Made by a program: the position numbers and the translations under genes. The notes under the pieces were generated by a model that worked only from the letters and a program-made list of their open reading frames with translations, ran no database searches and was not told the origin of the DNA. From CAZQRP01 sp964596125 (GTDB lineage: Bacteria; Chloroflexota; Dehalococcoidia; GIF9; UBA5629), in contig CAZQRP010000005.1 of NCBI GenBank assembly GCA_964596125.1, positions 62,001 through 126,000 on the forward strand: a stretch of DNA of 64,000 nucleotides, in the 5' to 3' direction. This document shows, piece after piece, positions 52,598 to 61,510 of the stretch. The stretch's first letter is position 1. Each line of letters opens with the position of its first letter.

Positions 52598-53452
52598 ATG
52601 GAAATCAAGAAAGTTGGTGTCGTAGGCTGCGGATTAATGGGAAGGGGTATAGCAGAGATCACTGCTAAAGCCGGATATAATGTGGTAGTTTCGGAGATCA
52701 ACCAACAGTTGCTTGATCAGGGGCTGGCAGCAATCAATGCTTCATTAAGCAGGGCTGTGGCTGGAGGCAAAACAACCGAGGAAGAAAAGTCGGCTACGTT
52801 GAATCGTATAAAGGGCACATTAAACAAGGGTGACTTCAAGGACTGCGATCTGGTAATTGAAGCGGCTGTTGAGAACATGGAACTGAAAAAGAAAATTTTT
52901 AGTGAGCTGGATAAGATTTGTCCAGAACATGCAATTCTGGCTACTAATACTTCATGTCTATCTGTCATAGATATAGCATCAGCAACTCAGAGAACCGAAA
53001 AAGTGCTTGGAATGCATTTTTTTAATCCGGTACCGGTCATGAAGCTGCTGGAACTGGTCAAGACAATTACTACCAGTGAAGACACGCTCAATACAGCCAG
53101 GGCTTTTGGCGAATCGGTTGGTAAGATGATAATTGTTGCTCCGGATACTCCCGGCTTTATTGTAAATCGACTGTTGATACCGTTCTTGATAGACGCTATA
53201 AGAATGGTGGAATCGGGCATGGCTACCAAGGAGGACATCGATAAAGGTGTAGTTCTCGGTTTGAACCACCCTATGGGCCCGCTCACCCTTGGTGACTTTG
53301 TCGGGCTAGAGACTGCCTATTATATATGCGAAGCTATGTACGAAGACCTGAAAGAGCCCCGCTTTGCGCCACCTATTTTGTTGAAGAAAATGATAACTGC
53401 CGGTCAACACGGTCGCAAGACAGGGAAAGGCTTTTACAATTATAAAAAATAA
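52598..53452 (+). CDS. 3-hydroxyacyl-CoA (3-hydroxybutyryl-CoA) dehydrogenase
   Basis: This 284-residue protein has the NAD-binding loop KKVGVVGCGLMGRGIAEITA. It has the active-site region VLGMHFFNPVPVMKLLELVK with the catalytic His. The C-terminal domain starts at DTPGFIVNRLLIPFLIDAIR and contains NHPMGPLTLGDFVGLE. It oxidises (S)-3-hydroxyacyl-CoA to 3-oxoacyl-CoA with NAD, next to the hydratase gene. A good ribosome site precedes the start (GGAGAGG). The operon ends in two hairpins. Confidence 0.93.
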   Translation: MEIKKVGVVGCGLMGRGIAEITAKAGYNVVVSEINQQLLDQGLAAINASLSRAVAGGKTTEEEKSATLNRIKGTLNKGDFKDCDLVIEAAVENMELKKKIFSELDKICPEHAILATNTSCLSVIDIASATQRTEKVLGMHFFNPVPVMKLLELVKTITTSEDTLNTARAFGESVGKMIIVAPDTPGFIVNRLLIPFLIDAIRMVESGMATKEDIDKGVVLGLNHPMGPLTLGDFVGLETAYYICEAMYEDLKEPRFAPPILLKKMITAGQHGRKTGKGFYNYKK

Positions 53453-53478
53453 CACCAAGTAATCCGTTAGTTAATCGA

Positions 53479-53526
53479 TTGATCACGCATCATGCCTGGC
53501 CTATGCCAGGCATGATGCGTGATCAA
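53479..53526. repeat. 22-bp perfect inverted repeat with a 4-base loop
   Basis: Two arms of 22 bases (53479-53500 and 53505-53526, each containing GATCACGCATCATGCCTGGC or its complement) flank the loop CTAT. There is no T run after it. It lies 26 bases after the dehydrogenase stop, just before a normal terminator. It could be an RNA-stabilising structure, a processing site or a small mobile or repeat element. The perfect stem argues against chance. Confidence 0.8.
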
Positions 53527-53530
53527 AGTA

Positions 53531-53575
53531 AAACAGAGAAATGAGTTCGAGCAATTACGATTTCTCTGTTTTTTT
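53531..53575 (+). terminator. Intrinsic terminator downstream of the crotonase/dehydrogenase operon
   Basis: Arms AAACAGAGAAAT (53531-53542) and ATTTCTCTGTTT (53560-53571) form a 12-bp stem with a 17-base loop, and the T run continues to 53575. This is a classic Rho-independent terminator, except that the loop is long and the stem AT-rich. It follows the perfect hairpin. Confidence 0.65.
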
Positions 53576-53670
53576 GATTGGTTAACCGGCTCTGTGGTAA
53601 TAATAATGATATATATAAGCAGGCAACGATTCTGACAAAAGCGCTGGTACAGAAAATATACTCTCCTTCT

Positions 53671-53699
53671 TTGACATATGTTGCAGTATATTTTATAAT
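53671..53699 (+). promoter_or_regulatory. Perfect consensus promoter TTGACA-N17-TATAAT of the fur gene
   Basis: TTGACA (53671-53676) and TATAAT (53694-53699) with the ideal 17-base spacer. The predicted start near 53706 touches the palindrome at 53707-53721. Such a strong promoter next to an operator fits tight repression by a regulator. Confidence 0.75.
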
Positions 53700-53706
53700 T
53701 AATAAT

Positions 53707-53721
53707 TGCAAATGATTTGCA
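53707..53721 (+). promoter_or_regulatory. 7-1-7 palindrome TGCAAAT-G-ATTTGCA, candidate Fur-family box
   Basis: A perfect 7-1-7 inverted repeat, the layout of Fur boxes, sits at the predicted start point of the Fur-family gene. The 24-base context (TTGCAAATG-N4-GCATTAG-N-AAT) recurs upstream of feoA at 54310-54333. Autoregulation and control of feoAB by this Fur are inferred. Confidence 0.65.
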
Positions 53722-53806
53722 TTAGCAATATGACTTGGATGGTTAAAATTGGATTGTTGGACTTATTGAGCAGATCAGGGGAAGGTCAATAAGGCTCATC
53801 TTAAAA

Positions 53807-54271
53807 ATGGTCGGTACGGACAACATGGCTAATACAATAAAACAGACAAGAAGCAGCCGGCAGGTTTTATATAACTCAAACCAGCGGGTGACGGCTCAGC
53901 GGGCTTTACTCCTTGATATCCTGCGTAAGAGTTGGGGGCATGTCGATGCCGATGAGTTATACCGTCAGGCACGTCGGAAGTATCCCAGGATTAGCTTATC
54001 CACCGTTTACCGGAACTTACAGCTTTTCAAGAAACTGGGATTAGTAGAAGAACATCATTTCGCAGAAGAGCACCATTTATATGAGGCTAAGCCATCAAGT
54101 GAACATCAGCACCTTACCTGCCTTGAGTGCGGAAAAATCGTGGAATTCGCCTGTCCGGTTAGCGAGGAGGTAAAGAAAGATATTGGGAAGCGGTATGGTT
54201 TCGATATTACAGGGGTCGAAGTCCACATGACTGGCTTATGCTCAAGCTGTCGTAAAGAGAGAGAAACTTGA
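53807..54271 (+). CDS. Fur-family metal-responsive regulator
   Basis: This 154-residue protein has the Fur winged helix (RVTAQRALLLDILRKSWGHV, YPRISLSTVYRNLQLFKKLG). It has metal ligands in EEHHFAEEHHLYEAKPSSEH and HQHLTCLEC, plus a second CxxC near the end (CSSC). This fits iron, zinc or peroxide-sensing Fur members. FeoA and FeoB follow, so iron is likely. A start ten residues later (ANTIKQT at Met 6) is also possible. Confidence 0.9.
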   Translation: MVGTDNMANTIKQTRSSRQVLYNSNQRVTAQRALLLDILRKSWGHVDADELYRQARRKYPRISLSTVYRNLQLFKKLGLVEEHHFAEEHHLYEAKPSSEHQHLTCLECGKIVEFACPVSEEVKKDIGKRYGFDITGVEVHMTGLCSSCRKERET

Positions 54272-54309
54272 CTGCAGGATTGAAACACTTTTTATTTATA
54301 CGATGGTTC

Positions 54310-54333
54310 TTGCAAATGGAAAGCATTAGTAAT
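54310..54333 (+). promoter_or_regulatory. Second, imperfect Fur-like box upstream of feoA
   Basis: The sequence matches the fur operator region at 19 of 24 positions: TTGCAAATG, four differing bases, GCATTAG, one differing base, AAT. The right palindrome half is weaker here. It lies about 68 bases before the feoA start. No consensus promoter was clear between the fur stop and this site. Confidence 0.5.
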
Positions 54334-54400
54334 TTAAAGCAACAGGACTGATTTTAGTTAGGTTTCAATAGAGCAATTTGATGATAGGAGAATACTATAA

Positions 54401-54652
54401 ATGCCTGAAAAGAAACAAATGACTTTGAATCAAATAGAAGTCGGGCAGACCGCCAAGGTAATTCAGATACGCGGAGGTATGGGATTAACCAGACGACTTG
54501 AGGCGCTGGGAATCAGGCCGGGGAAACAAGTGACCAAGGTTAGTTCCATGCTGTTTCGCGGGCCTGTCACTCTGAAACTTGGTAATACCCAGTTGGCTAT
54601 TGGTTTTGGGATGGCTAGTAAGATAGTTGTCGAAGTGGATACAGTCATCTGA
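54401..54652 (+). CDS. feoA: Ferrous iron transport protein A
   Basis: This 83-residue protein has the SH3-like FeoA fold: MTLNQIEVGQTAKVIQIRGG, GLTRRLEALGIRPGKQVTKV, and a final VTLKLGNTQLAIGFGMASKI. FeoA is a small cytoplasmic partner that activates FeoB. FeoB follows 28 bases later. The Fur-family gene lies just upstream, fitting iron control. Confidence 0.92.
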   Translation: MPEKKQMTLNQIEVGQTAKVIQIRGGMGLTRRLEALGIRPGKQVTKVSSMLFRGPVTLKLGNTQLAIGFGMASKIVVEVDTVI

Positions 54653-54680
54653 ATAATCGTCAGTTTTCTACGAGGTTTCT

Positions 54681-56387
54681 ATGAAAATTCTGCTTATGGG
54701 CAATCCCAATGTGGGCAAAAGTGCTATTTTTTCCAGATTAACTGGCACACGCATCATTACTTCCAATTATCCCGGTAGCACTGTGGAATTTACTAGAGGT
54801 TATTTAAGCCTGGGTAAAGAGCAAGTCGAGGTTATCGACGTTCCCGGGACATATACTCTCGAACCGACCACTAAGGCGGAAGAGGTAGCTGTGGAGATGC
54901 TCAAAGGTGGTGATATAGTCATCAATGTCGTTGATGCTACCAATCTGGAAAGAAATCTTAACCTTACCCTGCAATTACTGAAAAGGCAGGTTCCGGTAAT
55001 AGTTGCCCTTAACATGTGGGACGATACACGCCATCGAGGTGTGAATATCGATGTTGCCAGGCTGGAAGAACTCCTTGGCGTGCCAGTTGTGCCCACGGTA
55101 GGAGTCACCGGACAGGGTATAAAGGAGCTTGTAAGCCGCCTTCCGGAAGTAACAACATCCCAGACCACCTTTTCCAGCAGCTATGAACGGTGGATCAAGG
55201 TCGGTACCATTATCGAGCAGGTGCAATCTTTAAGCCATCGCCACCATACCTGGCGCGATGTTCTGGAGGATGCCAGCGATCATCCTATAGGTGGTGTATT
55301 TATTGCGCTGCTGGTTATTTCGGCCACCTTTTGGGGCATCCGTTTTATTGGTGAGGGTATCATCGGCTATATAACCGACCCGCTCTTTGAATGGTTATGG
55401 ACTCCACTGCTTATGACACTTAGTCTTGCCATGGGTTCAGGCGGTTTCTGGCACAGCATTCTGATAGGAAAGCTTATAAACGGTCAAATAGACTACCTTC
55501 AGTCCTTCGGTTTACTCAGCACGGGACTTTACATTCCACTTGCTGCGGTGCTTCCATACATCATCTCTTTCTATCTGGTGCTGGGAATACTGGAGGATAC
55601 TGGTTACCTGCCCCGTTTGGCCGTATTGGTGGATACCATTCTACACAGGTTAGGATTGCACGGCTATGCCATCATACCTACTGTACTCGGTCTGGGTTGT
55701 AATGTGCCTGCGGTTATGGCGACACGGATTTTGGAGAGCCGGCGAGAGAGGTTTATCACAGCCACTCTGATTTCCATCGGTATTCCATGTGCAGCTCTAC
55801 AGGCTATGATAATAGGGCTGGTGGGTAAGGCAGGTATGCAATATGTAGCTTTGGTCTATGGTAGCCTGTTTATAACATGGGGCATAATCGGTCTTATCCT
55901 CAATCGTGTTGTCAGGGGATTTAGCCCGGAACTGCTATTAGAGATTCCTCCCTATCGCTTACCACCCTGGCGGGTCGTTGGTGGGAAGCTCTGGCTCAGG
56001 GTATTAGGTTTCCTTAGAGAAGCTTTACCTATTGTTCTGGGTGGTATACTGGTGATAAATATTCTGTATACAATAGGAATCTTCGGTTTTATTGCCGATA
56101 TCACTGCCCCCTTAATAAGCGGATTATTGGGACTACCAAAGGAGACTGTTATTGCTCTGGTTATCGGTTTCCTACGTAAAGATGTAGCTATGGGTATGTT
56201 AGCTCCCCTGGCATTAACTGCCAAGCAACTAGTCATTAGTAGCACTGTATTAGCCATGTCTTTTCCATGTGTAGCTACTTTTGTGATACTGATTCGAGAA
56301 TTGGGAGTAAAAGACATGCTTAAAGCTACTGGAATAATGTTGATAGCGGCATTGGTGGCAGGCAGCCTGCAAAACCTGATCCTGTAA
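54681..56387 (+). CDS. feoB: Ferrous iron transporter B
   Basis: This 568-residue protein has an N-terminal GTPase domain with Walker A GNPNVGKS (7-14), switch GTRIITSNYPGSTVEFTRGY, G3 DVPGT and G4 NMWD. The membrane part follows with Gate-type helices (GYLPRLAVLVDTILHRLGLH, LGLGCNVPAVMATRILESRR) and the second Gate (DVAMGMLAPLALTAKQLVIS). It is shorter than the E. coli protein (773 aa), the type common in anaerobes. It imports Fe(II) under GTP control. Confidence 0.93.
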   Translation: MKILLMGNPNVGKSAIFSRLTGTRIITSNYPGSTVEFTRGYLSLGKEQVEVIDVPGTYTLEPTTKAEEVAVEMLKGGDIVINVVDATNLERNLNLTLQLLKRQVPVIVALNMWDDTRHRGVNIDVARLEELLGVPVVPTVGVTGQGIKELVSRLPEVTTSQTTFSSSYERWIKVGTIIEQVQSLSHRHHTWRDVLEDASDHPIGGVFIALLVISATFWGIRFIGEGIIGYITDPLFEWLWTPLLMTLSLAMGSGGFWHSILIGKLINGQIDYLQSFGLLSTGLYIPLAAVLPYIISFYLVLGILEDTGYLPRLAVLVDTILHRLGLHGYAIIPTVLGLGCNVPAVMATRILESRRERFITATLISIGIPCAALQAMIIGLVGKAGMQYVALVYGSLFITWGIIGLILNRVVRGFSPELLLEIPPYRLPPWRVVGGKLWLRVLGFLREALPIVLGGILVINILYTIGIFGFIADITAPLISGLLGLPKETVIALVIGFLRKDVAMGMLAPLALTAKQLVISSTVLAMSFPCVATFVILIRELGVKDMLKATGIMLIAALVAGSLQNLIL

Positions 56388-56680
56388 ATGCCAGTCCTGT
56401 TGAATTCGAAGGGCTGAAAAGGATATTCCATAGTAGAAGATGAAAACGCTCGTTACTGCCAGTGGACTGAAATTTTCCTAACATCACGGTTCTAAGATTG
56501 TATCAGCTCTTAAGCTTTTCACAATGACGTTTAAGGATTCTCATCATACAACAACCTAAAGACCTGAGCCCAATTATCGGAAACACTTCATAGTGCATAC
56601 TTTTGGCAGGCTGATTACAATTCGTCACTGTATCACCCTGGGTAATATGATATGATAGTAAATATCGATAAGACTTTGCT

Positions 56681-57382
56681 ATGAAACCGACTTCCAAGTT
56701 ATCTTTTAAGGTCGTTGCGGCGATATTTAGAATTTTTGTGAAAATTATCAGCCGCTGGGAGATAAAGGGTAAGGAAAATTTACCAGCGAGCGGTGGTATT
56801 ATTGCCGTGTGCAACCATGTTCATTTACTGGACCCGGTTATACATATAATCAGTATCCTGCCCCGTAATAGTATTTTTATGGCAAAGGAAGAGCTTTTTC
56901 ATGTCTGGCCTGTGCCTTTTTACCCTGTGTTAATGAATATTGCCGAAGCCTTTCCAGCTCACCGGCTCGGTACGCCTCAACAAATTGAGGAGTCGATTAG
57001 GAGGGCGGAGAATGTACTTGCCAAGGGCCATGTCTTCGGTATATACCCGGAAGGCATGCGCAGTACGTCGAGTCAGCTAAAAGTGGCCTATCGCGGTGCA
57101 GCAAGGATAGCTTTACGCAGCGGTGCACCTCTTATCCCTGTCGGTATTTACGGAACTGAGAAGCTTAAAGGCATCGGATGGATAAAGCGGCCCAGGATTA
57201 CTGTAACTTTTGGAAAGCCATTTGATCTTCCAGGAAACAATGGATCAGACGGCTCTCAGCTACAATCGATGACCGGATTTATTATGGAACAGCTTTGTAC
57301 TGTTCTTCCTCCTGAATATCATGGTCGATATGGTGATCAATCTAATTCCGATTCCGGAGCTGATCATGACGTTAGAAATTGA
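56681..57382 (+). CDS. plsC: 1-acyl-sn-glycerol-3-phosphate acyltransferase (PlsC family)
   Basis: This 233-residue protein has an N-terminal hydrophobic region and motif I NHVHLLD (HX4D), motif II-like GTPQQIEESIRRAE, and motif III YPEGMRS. These are the catalytic and phosphate-binding blocks of PlsC. It converts lysophosphatidate to phosphatidate. It overlaps the ispH start by 17 bases, so the two are coupled, an association seen in several Chloroflexota and Firmicutes genomes. Confidence 0.88.
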   Translation: MKPTSKLSFKVVAAIFRIFVKIISRWEIKGKENLPASGGIIAVCNHVHLLDPVIHIISILPRNSIFMAKEELFHVWPVPFYPVLMNIAEAFPAHRLGTPQQIEESIRRAENVLAKGHVFGIYPEGMRSTSSQLKVAYRGAARIALRSGAPLIPVGIYGTEKLKGIGWIKRPRITVTFGKPFDLPGNNGSDGSQLQSMTGFIMEQLCTVLPPEYHGRYGDQSNSDSGADHDVRN

Positions 57383-58229
57383 AAAGGCTCGCGAGCTTGG
57401 CTTCTGTTTTGGTGTCAGACGAGCTATTAAAATAATAAATGCAGGAGCCAAAGAGCACGAGGGATTAATGACTTTAGGGCCGATAGTACATAATCGACTG
57501 GTGGTCAGGAAGCTAGCTGAGAGGGGAGTTAATAAAGTCAGTGAAGTTGACCAGCTTCAAGGCAAGGCTGTAGCTATCCCGACCCACGGTATCTCGCCTG
57601 AATTGTTGTCACGTATTCGTGGTCAGCAGATTCAGATAATCGATACCACCTGTCCCATTGTGCGCAGTGCTCAGAAAGCCGCTAAAAAGCTGGCTGAAAA
57701 TGGCTTTGGTGTTGTTATCTTTGGTGAAGCAAACCACTCCGAGGTTAAAGGGCTGCTAGGTTGGGCAGGTGATAAGGCTATAGCCACTCTGAACGGCGAG
57801 GAACTGGCAAATTCCAACCTGCCACGTCGATTGGGTATTCTCTCTCAGACTACACAGAGCCGGTTACAGTTTGCCGACTTTGTTAAAAGTGTTATTGTCA
57901 CTTTCCCGCATGTCCAAGAGTTACGTATTATTAATACTCTTTGTGAGGAGACTCAGAAGCGGCAGGAGGCGGCTCTGGAACTGGCTGAGAAAAGCGATCT
58001 GATGATAGTGGTAGGCGGGCGTGATAGTGCTAACACACAGCGTCTTGCTGAGGTATGTATGCCCAACGTGGAGACTCATTTGATAGAGGCGGCGGATGAA
58101 ATAGAAAGGGGCTGGCTTACAGGGAAAAAGCGGATCGGTGTTACTGCTGGTGCTTCTACTCCGGACGAAGCTATAGACGAGGTGGTGTTACATTTGAGTT
58201 CTCTCGCTGGGGGGAACGGAGAAGGTTAA
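57366..58229 (+). CDS. ispH: 4-hydroxy-3-methylbut-2-enyl diphosphate reductase
   Basis: From ATG 57366 (MTLEIEKARELGFCFG) the protein has 287 residues, the usual family length; an upstream frame starts at 57321. The three [4Fe-4S] cysteines are in GFCFGVRRAI, DTTCPIV and NTLCEETQKRQ. His and Glu residues of the active site are visible in TLGPIVHNRLVV, PTHGISPE and GEANHSEVKG. It makes IPP and DMAPP at the end of the MEP isoprenoid pathway. Its stop overlaps the convergent HIT gene stop by four bases. Confidence 0.94.
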   Translation: MTLEIEKARELGFCFGVRRAIKIINAGAKEHEGLMTLGPIVHNRLVVRKLAERGVNKVSEVDQLQGKAVAIPTHGISPELLSRIRGQQIQIIDTTCPIVRSAQKAAKKLAENGFGVVIFGEANHSEVKGLLGWAGDKAIATLNGEELANSNLPRRLGILSQTTQSRLQFADFVKSVIVTFPHVQELRIINTLCEETQKRQEAALELAEKSDLMIVVGGRDSANTQRLAEVCMPNVETHLIEAADEIERGWLTGKKRIGVTAGASTPDEAIDEVVLHLSSLAGGNGEG

Positions 58230-58567
58230 CCAAGCTGGTCGCTTAATCTTCTTCCGCCTAGAAGGTGGAGGTGTAAATGGGTTACAGCCTGACCTCCATC
58301 AGCACCACAATTTATTGCCAGGCGATATCCACTGGCTGATATGTTTTCGCTCTCAGCTATTTCTTTGGCAAGCAGGATCAAACGACCTATAAATCCATAT
58401 TGCTCGCTATTGACCTGAGCTATTGAAACTATATGAGCCTTTGGCAAAATGAGAATATGCTTCGGTGCCTGAGGTTGTACGTCCCGAAAGGCTATAAATT
58501 CTTCATCCTGAAAGACGATGTCAGCAGGTATCTCTCCAGCAATAATTCGACAAAAAATACATTCCAT
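58226..58567 (-). CDS. HIT-family protein (histidine triad hydrolase)
   Basis: This 113-residue protein has the start CIFCRIIAGEIPADIVFQDE, FRDVQPQAPKHILILPKAHI and the histidine triad HLHLHLLGG. Members hydrolyse nucleoside phosphoramidates or AMP-lysine adducts (HinT type). The CxxC at the N-terminus with a later His may bind zinc. It is convergent with ispH and ends within its stop codon. Confidence 0.92.
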   Translation of the reverse strand: MECIFCRIIAGEIPADIVFQDEEFIAFRDVQPQAPKHILILPKAHIVSIAQVNSEQYGFIGRLILLAKEIAESENISASGYRLAINCGADGGQAVTHLHLHLLGGRRLSDQLG

Positions 58568-58583
58568 AATACTAAGTCTGTTA

Positions 58584-58823
58584 CTAAGAGACGCGGATCG
58601 AAAGGCACGTCACTGTCCTGGTTACGCCATCTATCGGATGGACTTTTGTCGTCACCAGATTTCCCACAGCGTTTAAGTCGTCTTCTTCTACCACAGCAAT
58701 GATATCATAGGGACCGGTTACGGCATCAACTGATTTTATCCCATCAGTTTTCTGGAGAACATTGATAACATCTTTGGTCTTTCCGACAGCCGTCTCAATA
58801 AGCACGAACGCTTTTGCTGCCAT
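58584..58823 (-). CDS. Stand-alone RAM domain (Lrp/AsnC ligand-binding) protein
   Basis: This 79-residue protein is just the AsnC_trans_reg/RAM domain: AFVLIETAVGKTKDVINVLQ, SVDAVTGPYDIIAVVEEDDL and a final DGVTRTVTCLSIRVS. There is no helix-turn-helix. Such small proteins bind amino acids or sense small molecules and often act without DNA contact. It is 16 bases upstream of the HIT gene on the same strand. Confidence 0.85.
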   Translation of the reverse strand: MAAKAFVLIETAVGKTKDVINVLQKTDGIKSVDAVTGPYDIIAVVEEDDLNAVGNLVTTKVHPIDGVTRTVTCLSIRVS

Positions 58824-59001
58824 ACTATCACCCCCTCTGGTTGTAATTGTAACTTATTGCTCCTGCTGACGCAATAGATTTACTTGCATCCGATGTCATT
58901 TTTAAATTATGACTAATTAGACAACCAACGGGTAAAGATACTTATGCATCCACAAGGGAAATATAACAAAGTAATATAAATGATTGTATAATTGTAAAAT
59001 A

Positions 59002-59568
59002 ATGAATAAGGCTGGTGATAAAGCACGTAGTATTTTCTGGTCGAGAGAGCGTTTTTTTCAAATACTGGCTCTGTTGTTAACACTAGCTTTTTGTTTTACT
59101 ATCCTCCTTTATCACGAGAATATTGCTCAACTTCGAGTATATGGCTATTTCGGTGTCTTTCTTGTGTCCGTTATAAGCTCCAGCAGTATAGTAGTGCCTG
59201 TTCCCGGCTGGATAATAGTAGCCACATTAGGGGCTATCCTGAATCCCATTTTGGTGGGGATTATATCCGGTGTGGGAGGAACAATTGGGGAAATGACCGG
59301 CTATGCGCTGGGTTATGGTGGTCGAATAGCTGTAGATCAAAATCGTATTTATCCTCGAATGGTGCAATGGATGACGAGATGGGGAAGTCTCACCATCTTT
59401 TTCCTGGCACTGATCCCTAATCCCCTCTTTGATGTTGCGGGTGCTATAGCTGGTCTGCTGCGCTTTCCTCTATGGAAATTTCTCCTGATAGGTGCTGCCG
59501 GCAGGATACCCAAACATATATTTTTTGCTTATGTCGGTTTGTTGGGTTGGCAGTTTTTGTCCTTGTAA
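59002..59568 (+). CDS. DedA/SNARE-associated (VTT) family membrane protein
   Basis: The likely start is ATG 59002 (MNKAGDKARSIFWSRERFFQ, 188 aa); the TTG at 58984 sits inside a possible -10 box. TATAAT lies at 58987-58992, which would give an almost leaderless mRNA. There is one N-terminal helix, then the VTT domain (VVPVPGWIIVATLGAILNPI, GGTIGEMTGYALGYGGRIAV, and FLALIPNPLFDVAGAIAGLL). DedA proteins flip or move phospholipids, and may be undecaprenyl phosphate carriers. The gene is single. Confidence 0.8.
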   Translation: MNKAGDKARSIFWSRERFFQILALLLTLAFCFTILLYHENIAQLRVYGYFGVFLVSVISSSSIVVPVPGWIIVATLGAILNPILVGIISGVGGTIGEMTGYALGYGGRIAVDQNRIYPRMVQWMTRWGSLTIFFLALIPNPLFDVAGAIAGLLRFPLWKFLLIGAAGRIPKHIFFAYVGLLGWQFLSL

Positions 59569-59747
59569 GGATGCGGTTTTATACTATTCACATGACCGCT
59601 TATGAATGATTGGGAAGTATTGTTGGACAACTCACACAGTGCCGATAACCTGATAGCAGGGCTATTATGATAATGGACAGCGACCTGAAGTAATGAAGTT
59701 TAGATTTAGACAGCCAACCTGAGTCTATCAAGCAGCCTTTCTTAATT

Positions 59748-61180
59748 CTATACCGGCCTTCTATGCCAGTTAAGACAAATGACCATCGCTTGAGCTACGC
59801 CTTCGAAAGTGTGGAAAACAGGAAAATTTGCCTGGACACACGCTTCCTGGGCCTGGACAAATTCTTTCATCTCAGTGATATTTGTGGGCTGAGATAGAAC
59901 CAGGAAAATTGGCTTACCGATAAGCTGACGGGCTCGCCTTAACGAGTCAATAACGGCTGTCAGCAGTGGTGCTGAGACGGTAAGGCGCCCCGGCCCTTTT
60001 GTCCAGCGAGTAAACGGGTGAAATCCTGAATGAAATAGTAGGGAGTCGATCTCAGGAATATTTCCCAGGACTTGTAAGGCGCGGAGCAGGTCCTCCGGGT
60101 GACTGATATCTTCAGAATCCACTGGATTGGTGAACATACTTCCGACAAAAGGAGGGAACTGCTTCAGCTCTTCCTGTATTTCAGGACTGAGAGCCGGCAC
60201 GCATAACCCAGATCTTTCCAGTTCATCGCTGGCCAAGATGTTCGGGCCACCTCCACTACCCAGTATGCCAACTCTGAGGCCCTGCGGGACAGGTGCCACA
60301 AAGCGGAAGCAACTAAAAGGTCGACCAGTTCTGCCAGGTGAGCAGCATGTATAGCTCCTGCTTGCCGACAAAGTGCATCAAAAATCTGGTAGTTACCGCT
60401 GATACTGGCGGTATGTGTCCGGGATGACCGGCTTCCTCCTTCAGTTAGACCACTCTTATAGAGGATCACTGGCTTTACAGCACACGCTGTTTTTATTGCT
60501 TGAAAGAAGCGTCGACCATCTCTTACGCCCTCGATATAACCGGCGATAATTTGAGTATCGGGATCCTGGGCAAAATACTCTATGAGTTCGCTTTCATTCA
60601 CATCCAGGGCATTACCCTAGCTTATTACTTTGCTGAAACGTAATCCTCACAGGGCACCGTCACGGATGATTTGCATTGCATAACCTCCGTTTTGTGAAAT
60701 GAAGGCTATGGGGCCTGGTTCCAAGGGGACACCCGTCACATTAGAAAATTTACACCCGGGAGAGAAAATCCCTACGCAATTAGGTCCAATAATGCGGATA
60801 CCTGTTGCTTTTGCTTTGTGGAGAAGAGCCGTTTCAAGTGCTTCTCCTTCTTTGCGGCCGGTCTCGCTGAATCCGGCGGTATATAAATGAATAGTATTTA
60901 CTCCTTTAGCGGCACATTCTTCAAAGAGCGAGGGTATTTTATCAGCAGGAATGCAGACTACAACATAGTCTACAGTGCCAGGCACGTCTTCAAGGCTGGG
61001 ATAACATTTTTGACCGAGAATCTCCTTGTATTTCTGGTTTATCGGATAGATGGTAACGAAACCAGCCTTTATAAGGGCACGCATATGTTCGTTAGCAAAG
61101 GTCTGATCGTGAGAGGCACCTATAACGGCCACAGTTCGGGGTGAGAATAGCTTATCAAGAGATGCTCGTTGTTTTTTCAT
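59748..61180 (-). pseudogene. Pseudogene of an ADP-forming acyl-CoA synthetase (alpha-type) with two nonsense codons and a frameshift
   Basis: Reading from ATG 61180, the CoA-binding domain is clear (RTVAVIGASHDQTFANEHMR, GIRIIGPNCVGIFSPG). At 60647-60649 the frame hits TGA, and at about 60614 TAG, but continues in the same frame: GLRFSKVIS, GNALDVNESELIEYFAQDPD, TQIIAGYIEGVRDG. A one-base loss near 60315 then moves to a frame with FRFVAPVPQGLRVGILGSGG, and this runs to a TAA at 59748. The intact gene would have about 478 codons. It once made ATP from acyl-CoA. It has no beta subunit nearby. Confidence 0.85.
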
Positions 61181-61510
61181 TTCGAGAGTTCAAAATGGCG
61201 TGACCATTATAGTGTTGAGGCTGTAATACCTCTGGGAATGATTACGTATACATCAGCTCAATGGTTGGTGTAGGAGGATTGAACAAGATAGTATTGAAGG
61301 TTGATGTTTCATATTAGATATAACTCTCAATTATCATTTATATCAGCTATATCAGCAAGGGCCAGACTCATTTCAACGAGATGATCTGGGTGCATGTTCA
61401 ATCGAGCGTTAGAAACTAGCTTTAATGTGATTAACTGCTCTTGCCTCGCTCAGAAGCTGCAAATTAAACGGTATGCCATGCATATTTTATTTTAAAGGAG
61501 ATCAATAAGA
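61181..61510. other. Intergenic stretch without recognisable gene
   Basis: The region lies between the pseudogene start and the cysteine synthase stop. No frame, promoter or repeat is convincing. It probably includes the dead upstream region of the pseudogene. Confidence 0.45.

Noticed and set aside
60614..60649. In-frame TGA and TAG in the acyl-CoA synthetase as selenocysteine or pyrrolysine recoding
   Set aside because: Two different stops replace ordinary residues within 36 bases and a frameshift follows, so decay explains it better. No SECIS-like hairpin was identified.
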